Positions 42,140 to 54,376 of a DNA stretch of 64,000 bases are shown here, in pieces. This DNA comes from Glandiceps talaboti (lineage: Eukaryota > Hemichordata > Enteropneusta > Spengelidae). Under the pieces are notes generated by a model that worked only from the letters and a program-made list of their open reading frames with translations, did not search any database and was not told where the DNA came from. Made by a program: the position numbers and the translations under genes. The stretch lies in assembly GCF_964340395.1 (NCBI RefSeq), contig NC_135571.1:9952440-10016439 (forward strand), written 5' to 3'. Position 1 is the stretch's first letter, and each line of letters begins with the position of its first letter.

Positions 42140-43007
42140 GATTTTGGGGTTATAGACATGATATTCATGTACTTGAAAGATAACGCCTTCATCGACCAAG
42201 AGTAGACTTTGAATTATACCCTTAATTAAGTTGTCAAAATGTGGATGCAGTGTTTGACATGTATGGGATTAGCAATCCTCTACCTCTGTTGATCTTGAAA
42301 TGTTTTCAAGTTTGCACAGCGAGTGATAACAAACTCCTAACTTTCATTAATTGTTTGGCAGAATGGTATATATATTTTAAAAGAGAAAATCCACTTGACT
42401 TGTGAAGTTTGTGTTGACTGCTTCATCACATATCGTTGTAAACCACATACTCTTTTATGGCACAGACCAAGATGCACCATCAAGAGGTTCGCAGTGTCAC
42501 GGAAGAAATATCAGCTCTGATTTAAATTTGCAAGAATGCTTCATGACATATCTCTCAGAAAGCATCACAAAATTGGACAGTGAGGAGAAACTTTAGTAGA
42601 TTGCGACTTTTCAAAATTTTACGATGGAGTTGTGCTTTCTGTAACAACTTTGCAAGTCTCCTTTATTTTACTAAATATTTAAATGATACATTATGCTATT
42701 TCCCTCTCCATCGACACAATTTTCATCGGCAAACAAATTGTGTAACATATTTTAATGATGTATTTCCTTATGAAAAATATTCCATCATTGGATCAATCAA
42801 AAGTTCTCCGATCCTAAATAAGAGCTGACTTTTCTGTCAGTCGCTTTCAATAATTCGTGTTTTCCAAAAGCGTATCGAGAAAATGAAGCAGCTTTTGATA
42901 GTACAGACTTTGACCATGCTTGTTATGGTTGTCAGAAGAACGTTGCACCCGACATTGTATAACGAAATATAAGGGTGACAGTATAATCTGGATGCAGTAA
43001 ATCACTT
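42140..43007. other. 3' flank of the HEPN-NACHT gene
   Basis: No gene recognised. On the minus strand AATAAA (given strand TTTATT at 42662-42667) lies about 340 bp past the stop codon of the NLR gene and may be its polyadenylation signal. Confidence 0.45.
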
Positions 43008-46000
43008 TTACTCGTCAACGACTTTTAGAGAATCCGCGTCTCTACAATATTGCAATAATTTGGAGCTTTCAAAACTGCACGTACAGCCATATATTGACAT
43101 TTTGTTTGTATAGAGGGCCCCTGATCGTTGCAGCTCTAGAACGTCTCCATAGCTCAACACATTCTGCTCGAGGTGAATGCACTCTATACCAATGTCATCA
43201 CAATTCCTGATGAACTGACCTACACCTTTTATCAAGGGATTGATTTCTACCGTTTTGACGTTTTGCATCATTGGCAGACAGAACGACAAATCTATGACTT
43301 GCAGATGTTTTATCTGGGAGAGTAAGTGACACCACAAGTCTGCCCAGATTGAAAAAGTTTCCGATTTTGAAAACTTCCACCCTTTAATGGAGAGGTTGGC
43401 GAGATGTCGTATGCTAGACACATGCTCCAGAAATTCTGTAAATACGTGAGTCGATATTTCATCTTCGTTGATGGGAAAATCTAACCCTAATGTTGTCAAA
43501 TAAGCCTTATCTCGTAGAAATTTACACAAATGGACATAAAGGGTGTGCGATAAGCTACAGTTGGACAAAATGAGACTTTGAATGCCCTCGTAACAGTGTA
43601 TGAATTCCAGTAATGATCTTGGACAGAGTACTGGATAGTTGATGAATTCTAAAACAGGGACGGGATTAACATTTCTATCTTCAAGATGTGACACTCGATT
43701 ACAATTTAACATAAAGCTATTTCCCTTACATGTTAATCTAAAAACTCTAAATCGATATTTTTGAAAGAGATCTTCAAGTGCTCTCAGACCAGCTGCGGAA
43801 GAGTTTGTCCAACAGAAAAGCAATTCATCAAATGGATACTGAAAGCCTAGTAGGAGATTTTCAACCGATGCAGCTCTTTCGATGCATTCCAATATTGCTT
43901 TAAGTTGTGTGTATTTGATAGAATTCAACTGTACACCAAACGTCTGTACCTTGTTTAAGGTATTTGTACGCTTTAGAATTGGATAAACATCCGCAAAGGT
44001 GTCACCCCGTACAAGCGACGATTTCCGGGTCGTCATGTCTTGTGAAGTTTGTATCAGCCGTGGGGCACGTTCAGAGGGTAAGGAAAAGGGTCTGGATTTT
44101 ACATCCCCTTCTTCTTCAATCTTATACATTTCCGTTTTCCACATTTCCCCAAAACTCACACAAAGTTTCGTTTCTGGGTGTACAGAGGCCAATGTGTTGA
44201 GAACTGGCCGAAATTGTGGAAGTGTCTCCGGGTAAAGAAATATGAGGGATACTTTTTCTGTCTGAAAGGACGGGTTTTGGAAGAGTTCCTGCATAATACG
44301 GATCTCTCTATCTAGCGGAGTACCAACTTCAACATTAATGGATTTTGACAATGACAGGAATGATGCACACGTGCTAACGAGATTTGGCGAATGGCCTGCC
44401 TCCTCTAAATAGTGAACAACTTCAGCAAACTTAATTGGGCTGTTGATATTTGTAAACGCTTGGAACATTGCGTCAGCCTCTTCATTAAGGAGGCCTGCTA
44501 GGAATGTCAAAACAGGACCATGTACATCGGGATTGCTATGCAAATCGCGTATTGCTTTCTCAAACTCGACTGGACATGATTCATGCAACATGGCAATATA
44601 CTTCGCAGCTAAGAACTCCTGGAAGGTTGAATGATGAATAACAAAAGTTGGAGCTGATAGCAATATTCTCTCAGACACGTATTTGGACAGAAACCCCATT
44701 TCAAGAAGATCAGGGTTCGATTTTAATTTCAACTCTTTTCTAGTGAATCTGTGCGTACCATTTTTGAAGGCTTTTAGAGAGAGATTCCCTAAAAAGTTTA
44801 ATTGGTGCTCAATTTTCTCTGGTATCTCAGCAGCTTCATCATCCTCAATCTCGTTATTCTCACAATATCTTGTAGCAATAAGGGTAACAATTTTGTCATA
44901 CAACTCGGTGCGTTTCTCTGGCAGATTTTGATACTTCTCCCAAACTGCACAGAGAAGCAGCGCATTTAGAGGGCTCTCAACTAATTTAAGTAAGCTCTGC
45001 CTTTCCTCAGACGCCTCTACTTCCTTAATCAATCTCCTCCCTTCACTATCTTGTTGTAGTATACGAAAATGCCTTCGAATAAAGGCATTGAAATTTGCAG
45101 CTGTAAACCCCTGTATGTACGCAAACCTATCAAAATACTTCTTTATCTTAGCTTTCGCGCCTCTAATCTTCCTAGAAGTTAAAATCACGTGCGAATCACG
45201 CAATATTCTACCCTCAATTAACTTAATGATGTCACTATCTACATTCTGTGGCATTTCATCAAAGCCATCAAATATAAAGCACACCTGTGATTGATGCTTG
45301 GAAATGTACTGCCATAAATCATCTTTATCTATCTCACTATCTTGGGGTACAAGATAATTAAAGATCTCATCCTTAACTTTCCCTGAAAGACGGCGTAATT
45401 CTATTACAAATACCAACATCATTTTCTCAAGACTTCGGCTTTGACCGAGTGCCCAATCATATGCTAATTTGAGACAGAAAGTTGATTTACCATATCCTGG
45501 ATCACCCTCTATCAGTAAACGCTTGGCAGTGGATGACCCATCAGTGATAGTAAACAGGTCACCATCAATTAATGGCTTCCCGTTTTCAGTCACAAATGTT
45601 GGATTTGTGTAAATGTCATTGAGTTTTAAAGTGTCATCACACCAAGGAAGTGGCGTCACTTTTGACATTTGATGCCTGTAATAGTCAGCCAATATCTTCC
45701 TACATTTCAGTGCACTGTGTTGAAATTCGTCTGAAAGTTAAAAGAAAAGAGATCCACATTACAATACTACAAACATAATCAGTGTCTAGATAAAGAGGTG
45801 AGGGTAATTATGATTTCATCACCAGGTGTTTTCCCATAAACCCTTGCAGGAAATCCCCAAATGGTTGAACACATGTCAAGTGCAGTAGAGTTTTACAAGA
45901 TTTCAATGTTGACCAAGTTACCAAAGTGCTATTGTTTGATCCCATGAATCACAAGTTGATAGCAATAGAAATATTAAATGTACTAAAGGTAGAAATAAGT

Positions 46001-49000
46001 CTGTCTGGACTTTTCCTTTAAGTTGAGAGCAGTAATCAATACCAGTGTTCTAAAGGCAGAAATAAGTCTGACTGGATTTTTACTTTAAGTTGATAGGAGT
46101 AATCAATACAAATGTACTAAAGACAGAAATAAGTCTGACTGGACTTTTCCTATAAGTTGATAGCAGTAATCAATACAAGTGTACTAAAGGCAGAAATAAG
46201 TTTAACTGGACTTTTACTTTAAGTTGAATTATTACAAGTGTACTAAAGGTAGAAATAAGTCTGACTGGACTTTTACTTTAAGTTGATAGGCTAAGCATTA
46301 ATCAATACCAGTGTATTGAAGACAGAAATAAGTCTGACTGGACTTTTCCGTTAAGTTGATAGCAGTAATCAATACAAGTGTACTAAAGGCAGAAATAAGT
46401 TTAACTGGACTTTTACTTTAAGTTGAATTATTACAAGTGTACTAAAGGTAGAAATAAGTCTGACTGGACTTTTACTTTAAGTTGATAGGCTAAGCATTAA
46501 TCAATACCAGTGTATTGAAGACAGAAATAAGTCTGACTGGACTTTTCCGTTAAGTTGATAGCAGTAATCAATACAAGTGTACTAAAGACAGAAATAAGTT
46601 TGACTGGACTTTTACTTTAAGTTGAATCAATACAAGTGTACTAAAGGCAGAAATAAGTCTGACTGGACTTTTCCTATATATTGATAGCAGTTATCAATAC
46701 AAGTGTACTAAAGGCAGAAATAAGTCTGACGGGACTTTTCCATTAAGTTGATAGCAGTTATCAATACAAGTGTACTAAAGGCAGAAATAAGTCTGACTGG
46801 ACTTTTCCTTTAAGTTGATAGCAGTTATCAATACAAGTGTACTGAAGACAGAAATAAGTCTGACTGGATTTTCCTTTAAGTTGATAGCAGTAATCAATAC
46901 AAGTGTATAAAGGCAGAAATAAGTCTGACTGGACTTTTCATTTTAGAATACTTTAAAGTTTAAATGCTTGACCCATAAAATGTAAAAGTGTTCTTAATAT
47001 TTCAAGGGTAACTATCAAACAATCAGACACTCAAAGCACTGGATGCAATTTGTGTTAAAACTTTGTTAGTTGTTTGTTTGTTTGTTTGTTTGTTTGTTTG
47101 TTTGTTTGTACATTTGTACTTACGTACGTTTGATTGTTTGAAATGCTAGCATAGTCAAAAGTTTGGATATGTTTTAGAGGAGACAGGAAAATAAGTTGTA
47201 CAATTGCACAAATTCTGAAGAACCAATGCAATGGTCTATAATTTTATAAATTGTAAACACAAAACTGAAATTCAATTTATACAATACAAAACGAAAGAAC
47301 TCACCTTCAGCAACACCAGGGGTCGAGGACTCTTCCGGTACATTTAGTATTGATCTTCTCTCTAACAGCTGCTGATCTATCATTTGACCAGAATGTTGTA
47401 TTTCTGTAGTTAGAAAAAATATTGATAATAAATTATTCCAGTTAAATCAGTTTTTGCTATTGAAAACAAAAAGTGAAAAAAAGAAATACTATAGGATGAG
47501 AGAGGTTTTGAGTTTTCACCATATTCTGGTTACTGAATTTCCAGCCATTTCTCAGGTAATCACCATGAGAGGGCATACCAAATTTGGCAAAGTGAGGACG
47601 AAAATCTTTGTAATGGCCACTGGTTGCATGAAGCAGTGAATGAAATGTGTGAGAAAGAATTCTGAATGTCCATAACAGCTAGATTATTACAGCAGTAGTT
47701 AGGAATGTTTTGATTTCTGGTAGTTACTGATGAATATAGTATTGTAGGAACAACATAGAGAATGAGTGGCAAACTTAGTGTCTGCTGTCTGCTGCCAACA
47801 AATGGTTTGTGAACAGCACTCCTAGTGGTCAAACCATGAAATCTTTTATCTTTCCTATAACCAGAATATGGCATATTGTTTACAATATTCATTCAGAATT
47901 TATTGACCCATACAAATCATCACATTGTCTTTCTAAGATAAAATGTTGGGTCAATATTTTCATTTCAAAAACCTAAGTAGGTTTAAAAGTGACAGACCAA
48001 GGCTGATGAGTTTATTTGACAATTTAACTGTGACATATGACATATGAATGAATGAGGCAAATTAATAAAAGATGTGTTTCCTATAACCCGCCCAATCCTA
48101 GTCCTGCCATGGCCATTATGCCATCGACATTTTGTAAACATTGAAAACAAAAAGATAAGTGATACTTTTTTTCTACACGTTTTCTTTCCCCAGTCATGTC
48201 TGTATATATTTCATCAAACTTTCACAGAAGGGGTATTCTGACCAATATTTCATTTGTATTTGGGTCAAAGCAATATCTTTCAAAAATAAAAAAAATAAAC
48301 ATTTGAAAAGATGAAATGAAATAAAACAAAACCCAACCTACCTACCCTATTTTCTGAGGTCATATTATCGGAAACACATAATTATTTTTTTTCCTGACTT
48401 CAGTTGAAATCAATCACTACAAAAATGAAAGGTAATTTAAAAATAACGGAAAGAATTCCCAGAATATCTAAACAAAATGGTTTAACAGAAAGTGTACGTA
48501 TAATCTGAAGGGTCACTGACTGAAAGACACAGTTTAGATCCAGAAGTGTTAACGACAATCTGACCTCTGACCTCTGACCTCTGACCTTTTAGTTGATGTA
48601 TTCTATAATTTAACAGTTACCACTAACTATAAAACCTACAATAATTTATGAGAGTACATTCCACATAAAGCAAGGTTATAACCTATCTTTTGGCAAATAA
48701 GTAAATAAGTTAATGCCTTATCTTTGAAAATTGGCATGGCTGGATTGAGAAAAATATTTATGAATTAAAGAAAATGTAACGATATGAACCTATAATGTGA
48801 ACAGACAAGTAAGAAGATTTGTCTGTTAAATGTGTAACCATTACTATACCTTGGTACACAATACTAGTATTTATTGAACAGTGCAGTTGAAATGATAGAT
48901 AGTAACAATGATAAATATAGCTGGCCATCTGAATGTTTCTGTTGTCTTGGAGTAACAGAGTATTTACCCAAACGACCTAATTTGCATATCACTGATAGTA

Positions 49001-49225
49001 TCATCATGTCATCAACAATTCTTAATATAACAACCCCTAATTTCAGACCGATCTGCAGAGTAGTTTTTGAGTTTACGTTTTTTAACCAAAAATCACATTT
49101 TTACCCCAAATCACACACCAGTGGTAAGATCATTTTGAGTTGAACAATTTCCCAACTAGACACACAAGGTAATATACCCATCAAATATCATGGCAATCAG
49201 TCCAGCGGTTTTTGACTTTAAGTTG

Positions 49226-49324
<99 letters not shown>

Positions 49325-49345
49325 TGAGAGAGAGACAGACAGACA

Positions 49346-49378
<33 letters not shown>

Positions 49379-49543
49379 ACAGAGACAGACAGACAGACAG
49401 GCAGACAGACAGACAGACAGACAGACTGACTGACTGACTGACTGACTGACTGACTGACTGACTGACTGACTGACTGACTGACTGACTGACTGACTGACTG
49501 ACTGACTGACTGACTGACTGACTGACTGACTGACTGACTGACT

Positions 49544-49583
<40 letters not shown>

Positions 49584-50964
49584 CTTCGCCATGCCTATAG
49601 CACTACTGAACCTTAAGACGTTCAGTTGTGCTAAAAGAAAAAATTTGCTCCATCAACCTAGTTGTATGAATTAGGAACTGCTATAGGTTTAGGACTGTGC
49701 TTGTTGCAATATAACCCAAACTTCATGAAAATAAGTACAAGGTGAGAATAACTATGGAGCTATCAAAGGGCCTATCAATTTTTATTTTTTTTATTATTCT
49801 ATTTAATTATTACTAACTATGGGCTATCAAATCAAAGGGCCTATCAATTTTTTATTATTTTTTTTATTATTTTATTTATTTATTACTAACTATGGGGCTA
49901 TCAACAGGTCTATGAATTTTTAAATAAGTCCAGTATCATTGTCACTGAATATAAAACATAACACACAGGACAATTATTGAAGGTATGTACTTACCGGATT
50001 GTTGTTTTAGCCCTCTGACGTCATAAATTAGACTTGTTTGTTGTTCAATGGTTTGTCTGACGTCACACTGCATCTGACTTGGATAGTGGATGGGCTTGCC
50101 GAATGCATACACAGCAACTTTGGGTTGTTCTTGTTGCATTGTTTGAAAGTCACTAAATTCCTTCGCTATACCAGCCATTCCTGTACTTTGCAATTGCATT
50201 ATTTTATCCAGCTTTTCATCCTGTCGTTGTTGGTTCTGGCTGAGTTCTTCAAGGGTGGTAACCTGGTGTCCTTGATTTCGTTCGATTCTGTCAAGTTTTG
50301 AGTCCTGGTCATGTTGATTTTCTTCAATTCTCAGAAGACATTCCTTCACATCACAGTCAGATTGTTCCCATTCTGCCATCACCTTCATGTGTCTCTCCGT
50401 CTCACCACAATCCATACTTTCAGATTTCAAGCCATCGACAACTTCTTCTTCAACTCCAAGACGTACTAAAACGGTACTTACTTTCTTCCAGAAAATCTCA
50501 AATTGCTTATCGCTGAGTGACGCACAGTGACTGTGCTGTAATTCATTGCGATATGTTTTAATCCTGACAAGATCGGCCCCTTGACTGTGATCACTAGAGG
50601 CGGGATGACGATCCCAACCTGTAGTTGGGTCTGGAAGATTACAGATATTACGAAATAATATCATAAACAGTGTTATATCAAAATGTTCAGACGATACCAT
50701 GTTCGAGGGCTTAGGATAAAGCAAATTCCATTCCTTTGTCTTAATCACCCTACCCTTTAGTTTCTTGAAGTCCTGTTTTGTTTGGGGGTCTGCTAGTTTT
50801 CCCGCCAGTGTAGCTGGAGGATGAATTCTGTCAAATATTTCCCGCGCAACTTTCGTTCCGCCTTGAATAAGCAGACGACAGACCCTTGCATGGTTAACTT
50901 TGTCTGGTGTTGTTTCGAGTTCAGCCGATAGGTCAATCGCGGTAGGTGACGTCAGAGCAGCCAT
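43008..50964 (-). CDS. HEPN-NACHT-LRR NLR-like receptor (3 exons, complete)
   Basis: Exons 49995-50964, 47305-47403 and 43008-45730 join in phase 1 at both junctions to give 3792 bp, 1263 aa plus stop. The N-terminus (about 25-170) matches the DZIP3/hRUL138-like HEPN family: FDITLFMILFRNICNL, GWDRHP, then YRNELQHS with R139-x4-H144, the HEPN RNase motif. A coiled coil (about 205-260) precedes the exon-2 linker. The conserved lead-in PLPWCDDTLKLNDIYTN comes next. The NACHT ATPase has Walker A GDPGYGKS (432-439), Walker B FIFDGFDE (508-515) and sensor VILTSRK (538-544). A winged-helix end FVIHHSTFQEFLAAKYIA and about 450 residues of degenerate LRR-like repeats (LSNCSLSHTLYVHLCKFL) follow. By family, a cytosolic signal-transducing ATPase. 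By inference, an RNase or RNA-binding effector at the N-terminus. ATG at 50962-50964 starts exon 1. Confidence 0.9.
45985..46955. repeat. 67-bp minisatellite, about 14 copies, in NLR intron 2
   Basis: The unit is AAGTGTACTAAAGGCAGAAA, TAAGTCTGACTGGACTTTTC, CTTTAAGTTGATAGCAGTAA, TCAATAC. A higher-order repeat of about 199 bp (three units, one with GAATTATTAC and one with GGCTAAGCATTAATC) appears twice at about 46200-46590. Confidence 0.95.
47068..47108. repeat. (TTTG)n microsatellite
   Basis: About ten GTTT/TTTG units in intron 2 of the HEPN-NACHT gene. Confidence 0.95.
47404..49227 (-). other. Intron 1 of the HEPN-NACHT gene, unique part
   Basis: No exon or RNA gene recognised. A short TGACCTC repeat (CTGACCTCTGACCTCTGACC) lies at about 48560-48587, which creates spaced nuclear-receptor half-site-like sequences by chance repetition. 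Confidence 0.5.
49228..49585. repeat. Compound microsatellite (CA)n-(CAGA/GGCA)n-(CTGA)n-(CAGA)n
   Basis: A (CA)n run of about 93 bp is followed by GACA/GGCA tetramers (about 49328-49425), a long CTGA tract (about 49426-49543) and CAGA units to about 49580. Open frames through it are artefacts. It lies 410 bp from exon 1 of the HEPN-NACHT gene. Confidence 0.97.
50016..50954. promoter_or_regulatory. Three TGACGTCA palindromes within HEPN-NACHT exon 1
   Basis: Perfect CRE/ATF-type octamers at 50016-50023, 50058-50065 and 50947-50954. The last overlaps codons 4-6. Three more lie at 52567-52574, 52787-52794 and 52843-52850. They may be regulatory or simply coding; no direct evidence of use. Confidence 0.35.
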
Positions 50965-51877
50965 TGTCCCAATATATGCGATTTGACGTTAATAACACAC
51001 GGCTAAATATCTGATGAAGTTACAACATCACTGCTCACAAACCGGATCATACAAGTAAGGTTAACATTATCTTTCTACGTACAATTATACTACGATTTGG
51101 TACACGTTTCACAACACGATGTTATATATTTGTAACACCGTATATCAAGATCAACGGGAATGAGTTTATCAAAGTGCACCCGAGGATACATTTGCCTCGA
51201 CTTCGATCATCATGCCACTGAAATATAAGTCTCTACTTGGTTACCCAGACTCTTTCCGTTGTAGGGAGCCCTCAACTATGACAAGCCGTTCAGGCCAAAA
51301 TTATTGTTCTATTTTAGCTGCAGTATTTTATAATTTCCGTAGTTACAAACTAATTTTAACCGTTTATGCATAGTTTTTCGACGTACTCCACACTTTTATT
51401 CCATGTTAACATTATTTAATTCAAACAAGTTTTCATTTATCTGAGATCTACTACTCGTAGAAGTCTCGCAAGAAATAGTGGATGTGGAAACTGACATCAA
51501 CTTTAAACAGACAATATAAAACTGTTCTTCCAATCTATAATGACTGCACATCTGATGAGAAGAAACCAATAACACAGATACCATATGAAAAACAACGGAG
51601 AACATAACTACCTGAACTAGACACTCACTCTAATAATAAATATCAAAGCCCTACCTTTGCACCCTTGAAATCATAGGTTGGGGTTATCTTGTATTTTCCA
51701 TACAATAAATGGGTCATACATACACTCTAACTTCAATGCACAGTTACCGCAAAACCACCATACTGACCTCACTCTTTATCTTTGTTTGTCGACTTGCAGA
51801 TCGAGTTGACTCCAATAGATAGTATAGACACCGTGACATACTTAACAGAACGTGGACTGAGTATAAAATAGTTTCAG
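50965..51877. promoter_or_regulatory. Divergent region upstream of two NLR-like genes
   Basis: Between the start codon of the minus-strand NLR and the first candidate exon of the plus-strand NLR. No TATA box assigned. A fragment TACTTGGTTACCCAGACTCT (about 51235) belongs to the FB-B repeat family at 690-1072. No second HEPN exon was found here on the plus strand. Confidence 0.4.
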
Positions 51878-52028
51878 AGGGAAGAGCTAAACTCGCCATA
51901 TCTGAATACCAGTATTTGGGTGGTTTCGTCTGGACAGGTTCCAAACACAGTTGGGACAATCTTGTCAAAACTATTTGGCCACCTACAACGAATTGTTGAC
52001 GAAATTACAATGTCAGGAGGACGTACAG
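51878..52028 (+). CDS. Candidate upstream exon of the plus-strand NLR gene (weak)
   Basis: An open stretch between TTTCAG and GTATGT reads NTVGTILSKLFGHLQRIVDE and ends with one extra base. That matches the phase needed by the NACHT exon at 56167 (G plus AT gives Asp). No in-frame ATG precedes it after the stop near 51867, so a further 5' exon would be needed. The family is unrecognised and the phase match could be chance. Confidence 0.25.
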
Positions 52029-52055
52029 GTATGTTGAACATTAATGATGTAAAAT

Positions 52056-52398
52056 TTTACATACTGACTTATTCATACTTTAACTGTGTCCAAAGCACTT
52101 TACAATCTACCCCTAGTACAGAGGTATAATGGCATGACGGCCTAATAATTATAACGCTGCCAACTCCCTGGGGAGCATTCTATCCCATATGATTAAATCC
52201 TTCATATAGAAACCTTTATCCTACCAGGTCCCTTATCACACACATGGGTTGACTGTGGTATAATCCTGGTGCAAATATTGCCCAAAGACTTTTGCCATTC
52301 AGAAACAAACAAGAGTAGCGAGGCTTGACTTAAACTGGCAACACAGACACCGAACCGGAAATCCTTGACATAACAATCACTCAACCACCATGTCTCCA
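52056..52398 (-). mobile_element. Full-length SINE copy with tRNA-like head
   Basis: Read on the minus strand: ATGGTGGTTGAGTGATTGTT, TTTCCGGTTCGGTGTC (B-box-like), GGGACCTGGTAGGATAAAGG, CTCCCCAGGGAGTTGGCAGC, TGTAAAGTGCTTTGGACACA. The most complete head-to-tail member in the window, about 340 bp. The terminal ATT tract is lost or short. Confidence 0.75.
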
Positions 52399-53662
52399 CT
52401 ATTGAAACATGTCAGGCATCTCCAGGTCGAAATTCGGTCTCATTTTCTTAAAGCCAATAAATCTTTGCAAGTCTCTTGAACTTTGTTAATAGTTTGCATA
52501 AGTTTTAGTTCTTCTCACCTCTAAAGTGTATACATGAAAATAACAATCACCCTTGGGTGATGCATATGACGTCATTATGTATGTTTGTACGGTCTACAGT
52601 GACACACGACAATCTGTAATTTATTCGATTTTTCGAAATTCACAAAAATGGAATGTCCATCCGACTGCCTCAGTATTCATTGTAATGAATAAAAAGGAAA
52701 ACGAAACCAGTAGTAGTCATATTGTCAACGGAGGATGCATCTTTCTGATGAGTCAGTGCAAGCTTCCGTCTGTTTTCTTAGAATGATGACGTCAGAATTT
52801 CGTTCCTACTCAATGTTGCACAATATTCTCCTCAGGCCAAAATGACGTCATCAACTATTATAGTTAAAGGGGAACACCACTCCAGGAAATATATACATTT
52901 TCATAAACTATGCGTCACTATTAAGTGCCTATTCCCTTCAGTGTACAACATCTCGAGAATATTCATTGTTCAACCATGAATAATTATTTCTGCTGACTCC
53001 CATGATGCATTGGCCCACAGCAAAGATACCCTACTATAAAGGCACAAGATCAACTTGATGTTTCTCTGAAATCACAAATAATTGTAGGTGATGTAAAAAC
53101 ATAACTCTCCAGAACCCATACTTTATGAAAGTGCCTTTACTTCCCAGAGTGGCGACCCCGTTATTACACATTGCAAATTGCATGTTGTTCATCCCTATGT
53201 TGGCATGCATATCCATGAACAAATCATACACATTCACATAAAATATTGTCATATCACTCTGTGTATTAACCAAGCAGTGTCACTCCATACTCTACTAGAC
53301 TGTCAAATAATGACATAATTAATGCACGAATTGTCTAAATGAAATTGTCATGCATGATGCAAAATATCAAAATACATCAAATGAACAGGTATTTAAAGAA
53401 TTATTAGTGACCCACGCAATTTATGGAAATTTATCACTGTACATTTTAATAACTTATAACCATTTACATCTATTATTATTATTATATTTAGTGTTTGTAT
53501 TGTCATATTTCTATTTTTGGCAGCATTATGTATTTTTCAAATGCTCTTTTGTGCCAAATAGAATATACTATAGTATATTGTACTATCACATAATTATCTG
53601 TCAATAATTTTTCCACATTATAGTTTTATGAAAAGCATACACATTCCCATACCTTGTGTTCA

Positions 53663-53774
53663 TGATATGATATGATATGATATGATATGATATGATATGA
53701 TATGATATGATATGATATGATATATGATATGATATGATATGATATGATATGATATGATATGATATGATATGAAT
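53663..53774. repeat. (GATAT)n microsatellite
   Basis: About twenty GATAT/ATATG pentamers with one phase break near 53722. Confidence 0.95.
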
Positions 53775-54127
53775 ATATTATATTTTACTCTAACTATATG
53801 ATCTATAACTTGTTTAACAAGTTAATCAGACATGTAATATAGCTTAATGGGATGTTAGCAAACAACTTGAGCTACCGTTGATTTCAATCACGACAGGCCC
53901 AACAACTGTTCTTAAACGTTGCTAGGCAGCATCAATATCCTAAGTGTGACCTACGACCTTTGCTTGGGAGCAGTTTGTACAAGAGAAAAATGGAGACCGT
54001 TTACCTTTAGCATAGTGAACTTTACTTTTAACCTCTGAACACTTCAGTCACTAGACGAGAGCGCTTTTATATAAATAACTCACAAATCCGAGTTTTTATG
54101 AAGTACAGGATGTGGGAGATAGATTAT

Positions 54128-54205
54128 AAGGTATGTCGTGTCGCTCCGCCCTCACCGGCCTGCTCTAAAGGATGTTGAGCGATGTGTGAGGGCGTACCTT
54201 AGATG
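54128..54205. repeat. Small foldback related to 35038-35130
   Basis: AAGGTATGTCGTGTCGCTCC, GCCCTCACCGG at left; GAGCGATGTGTGAGGGCGTA, CCTTA at right. About 75 bp in all. Confidence 0.65.
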
Positions 54206-54267
54206 GGGAGAGACCACAAGGAATGGATAAAAAGAAAATAACGCACAAAAGGTTATAGGTTTAACCA

Positions 54268-54376
54268 CAGGCACTCGAATCAATCTGTATGGTTGTTTTT
54301 TTTAATGTATAGTAAGTTTACTATATTTTTTCAAAAAAACACATAGATTGATTTGAGTGCCTGTGGGTTTAACTCG
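54268..54376. repeat. Foldback with 31-bp arms
   Basis: GGTTTAACCACAGGCACTCG, AATCAATCTGT pairs with ACATAGATTGATTTGAGTGC, CTGTGGGTTTAAC; the centre (AGTAAGTTTACTA) is itself a dyad. Confidence 0.85.

Noticed and set aside
49156-49592. Ser-Gln-Val or Cys-Val repeat proteins
   Set aside because: Translation of a compound CA/CAGA/CTGA microsatellite in an NLR intron.
51800-52028. Longer version of the upstream NLR exon using the better acceptor GACTTGCAG at 51799
   Set aside because: The frame matching the required donor phase contains a TAG near 51867, so a coding exon of this extent is not supported.
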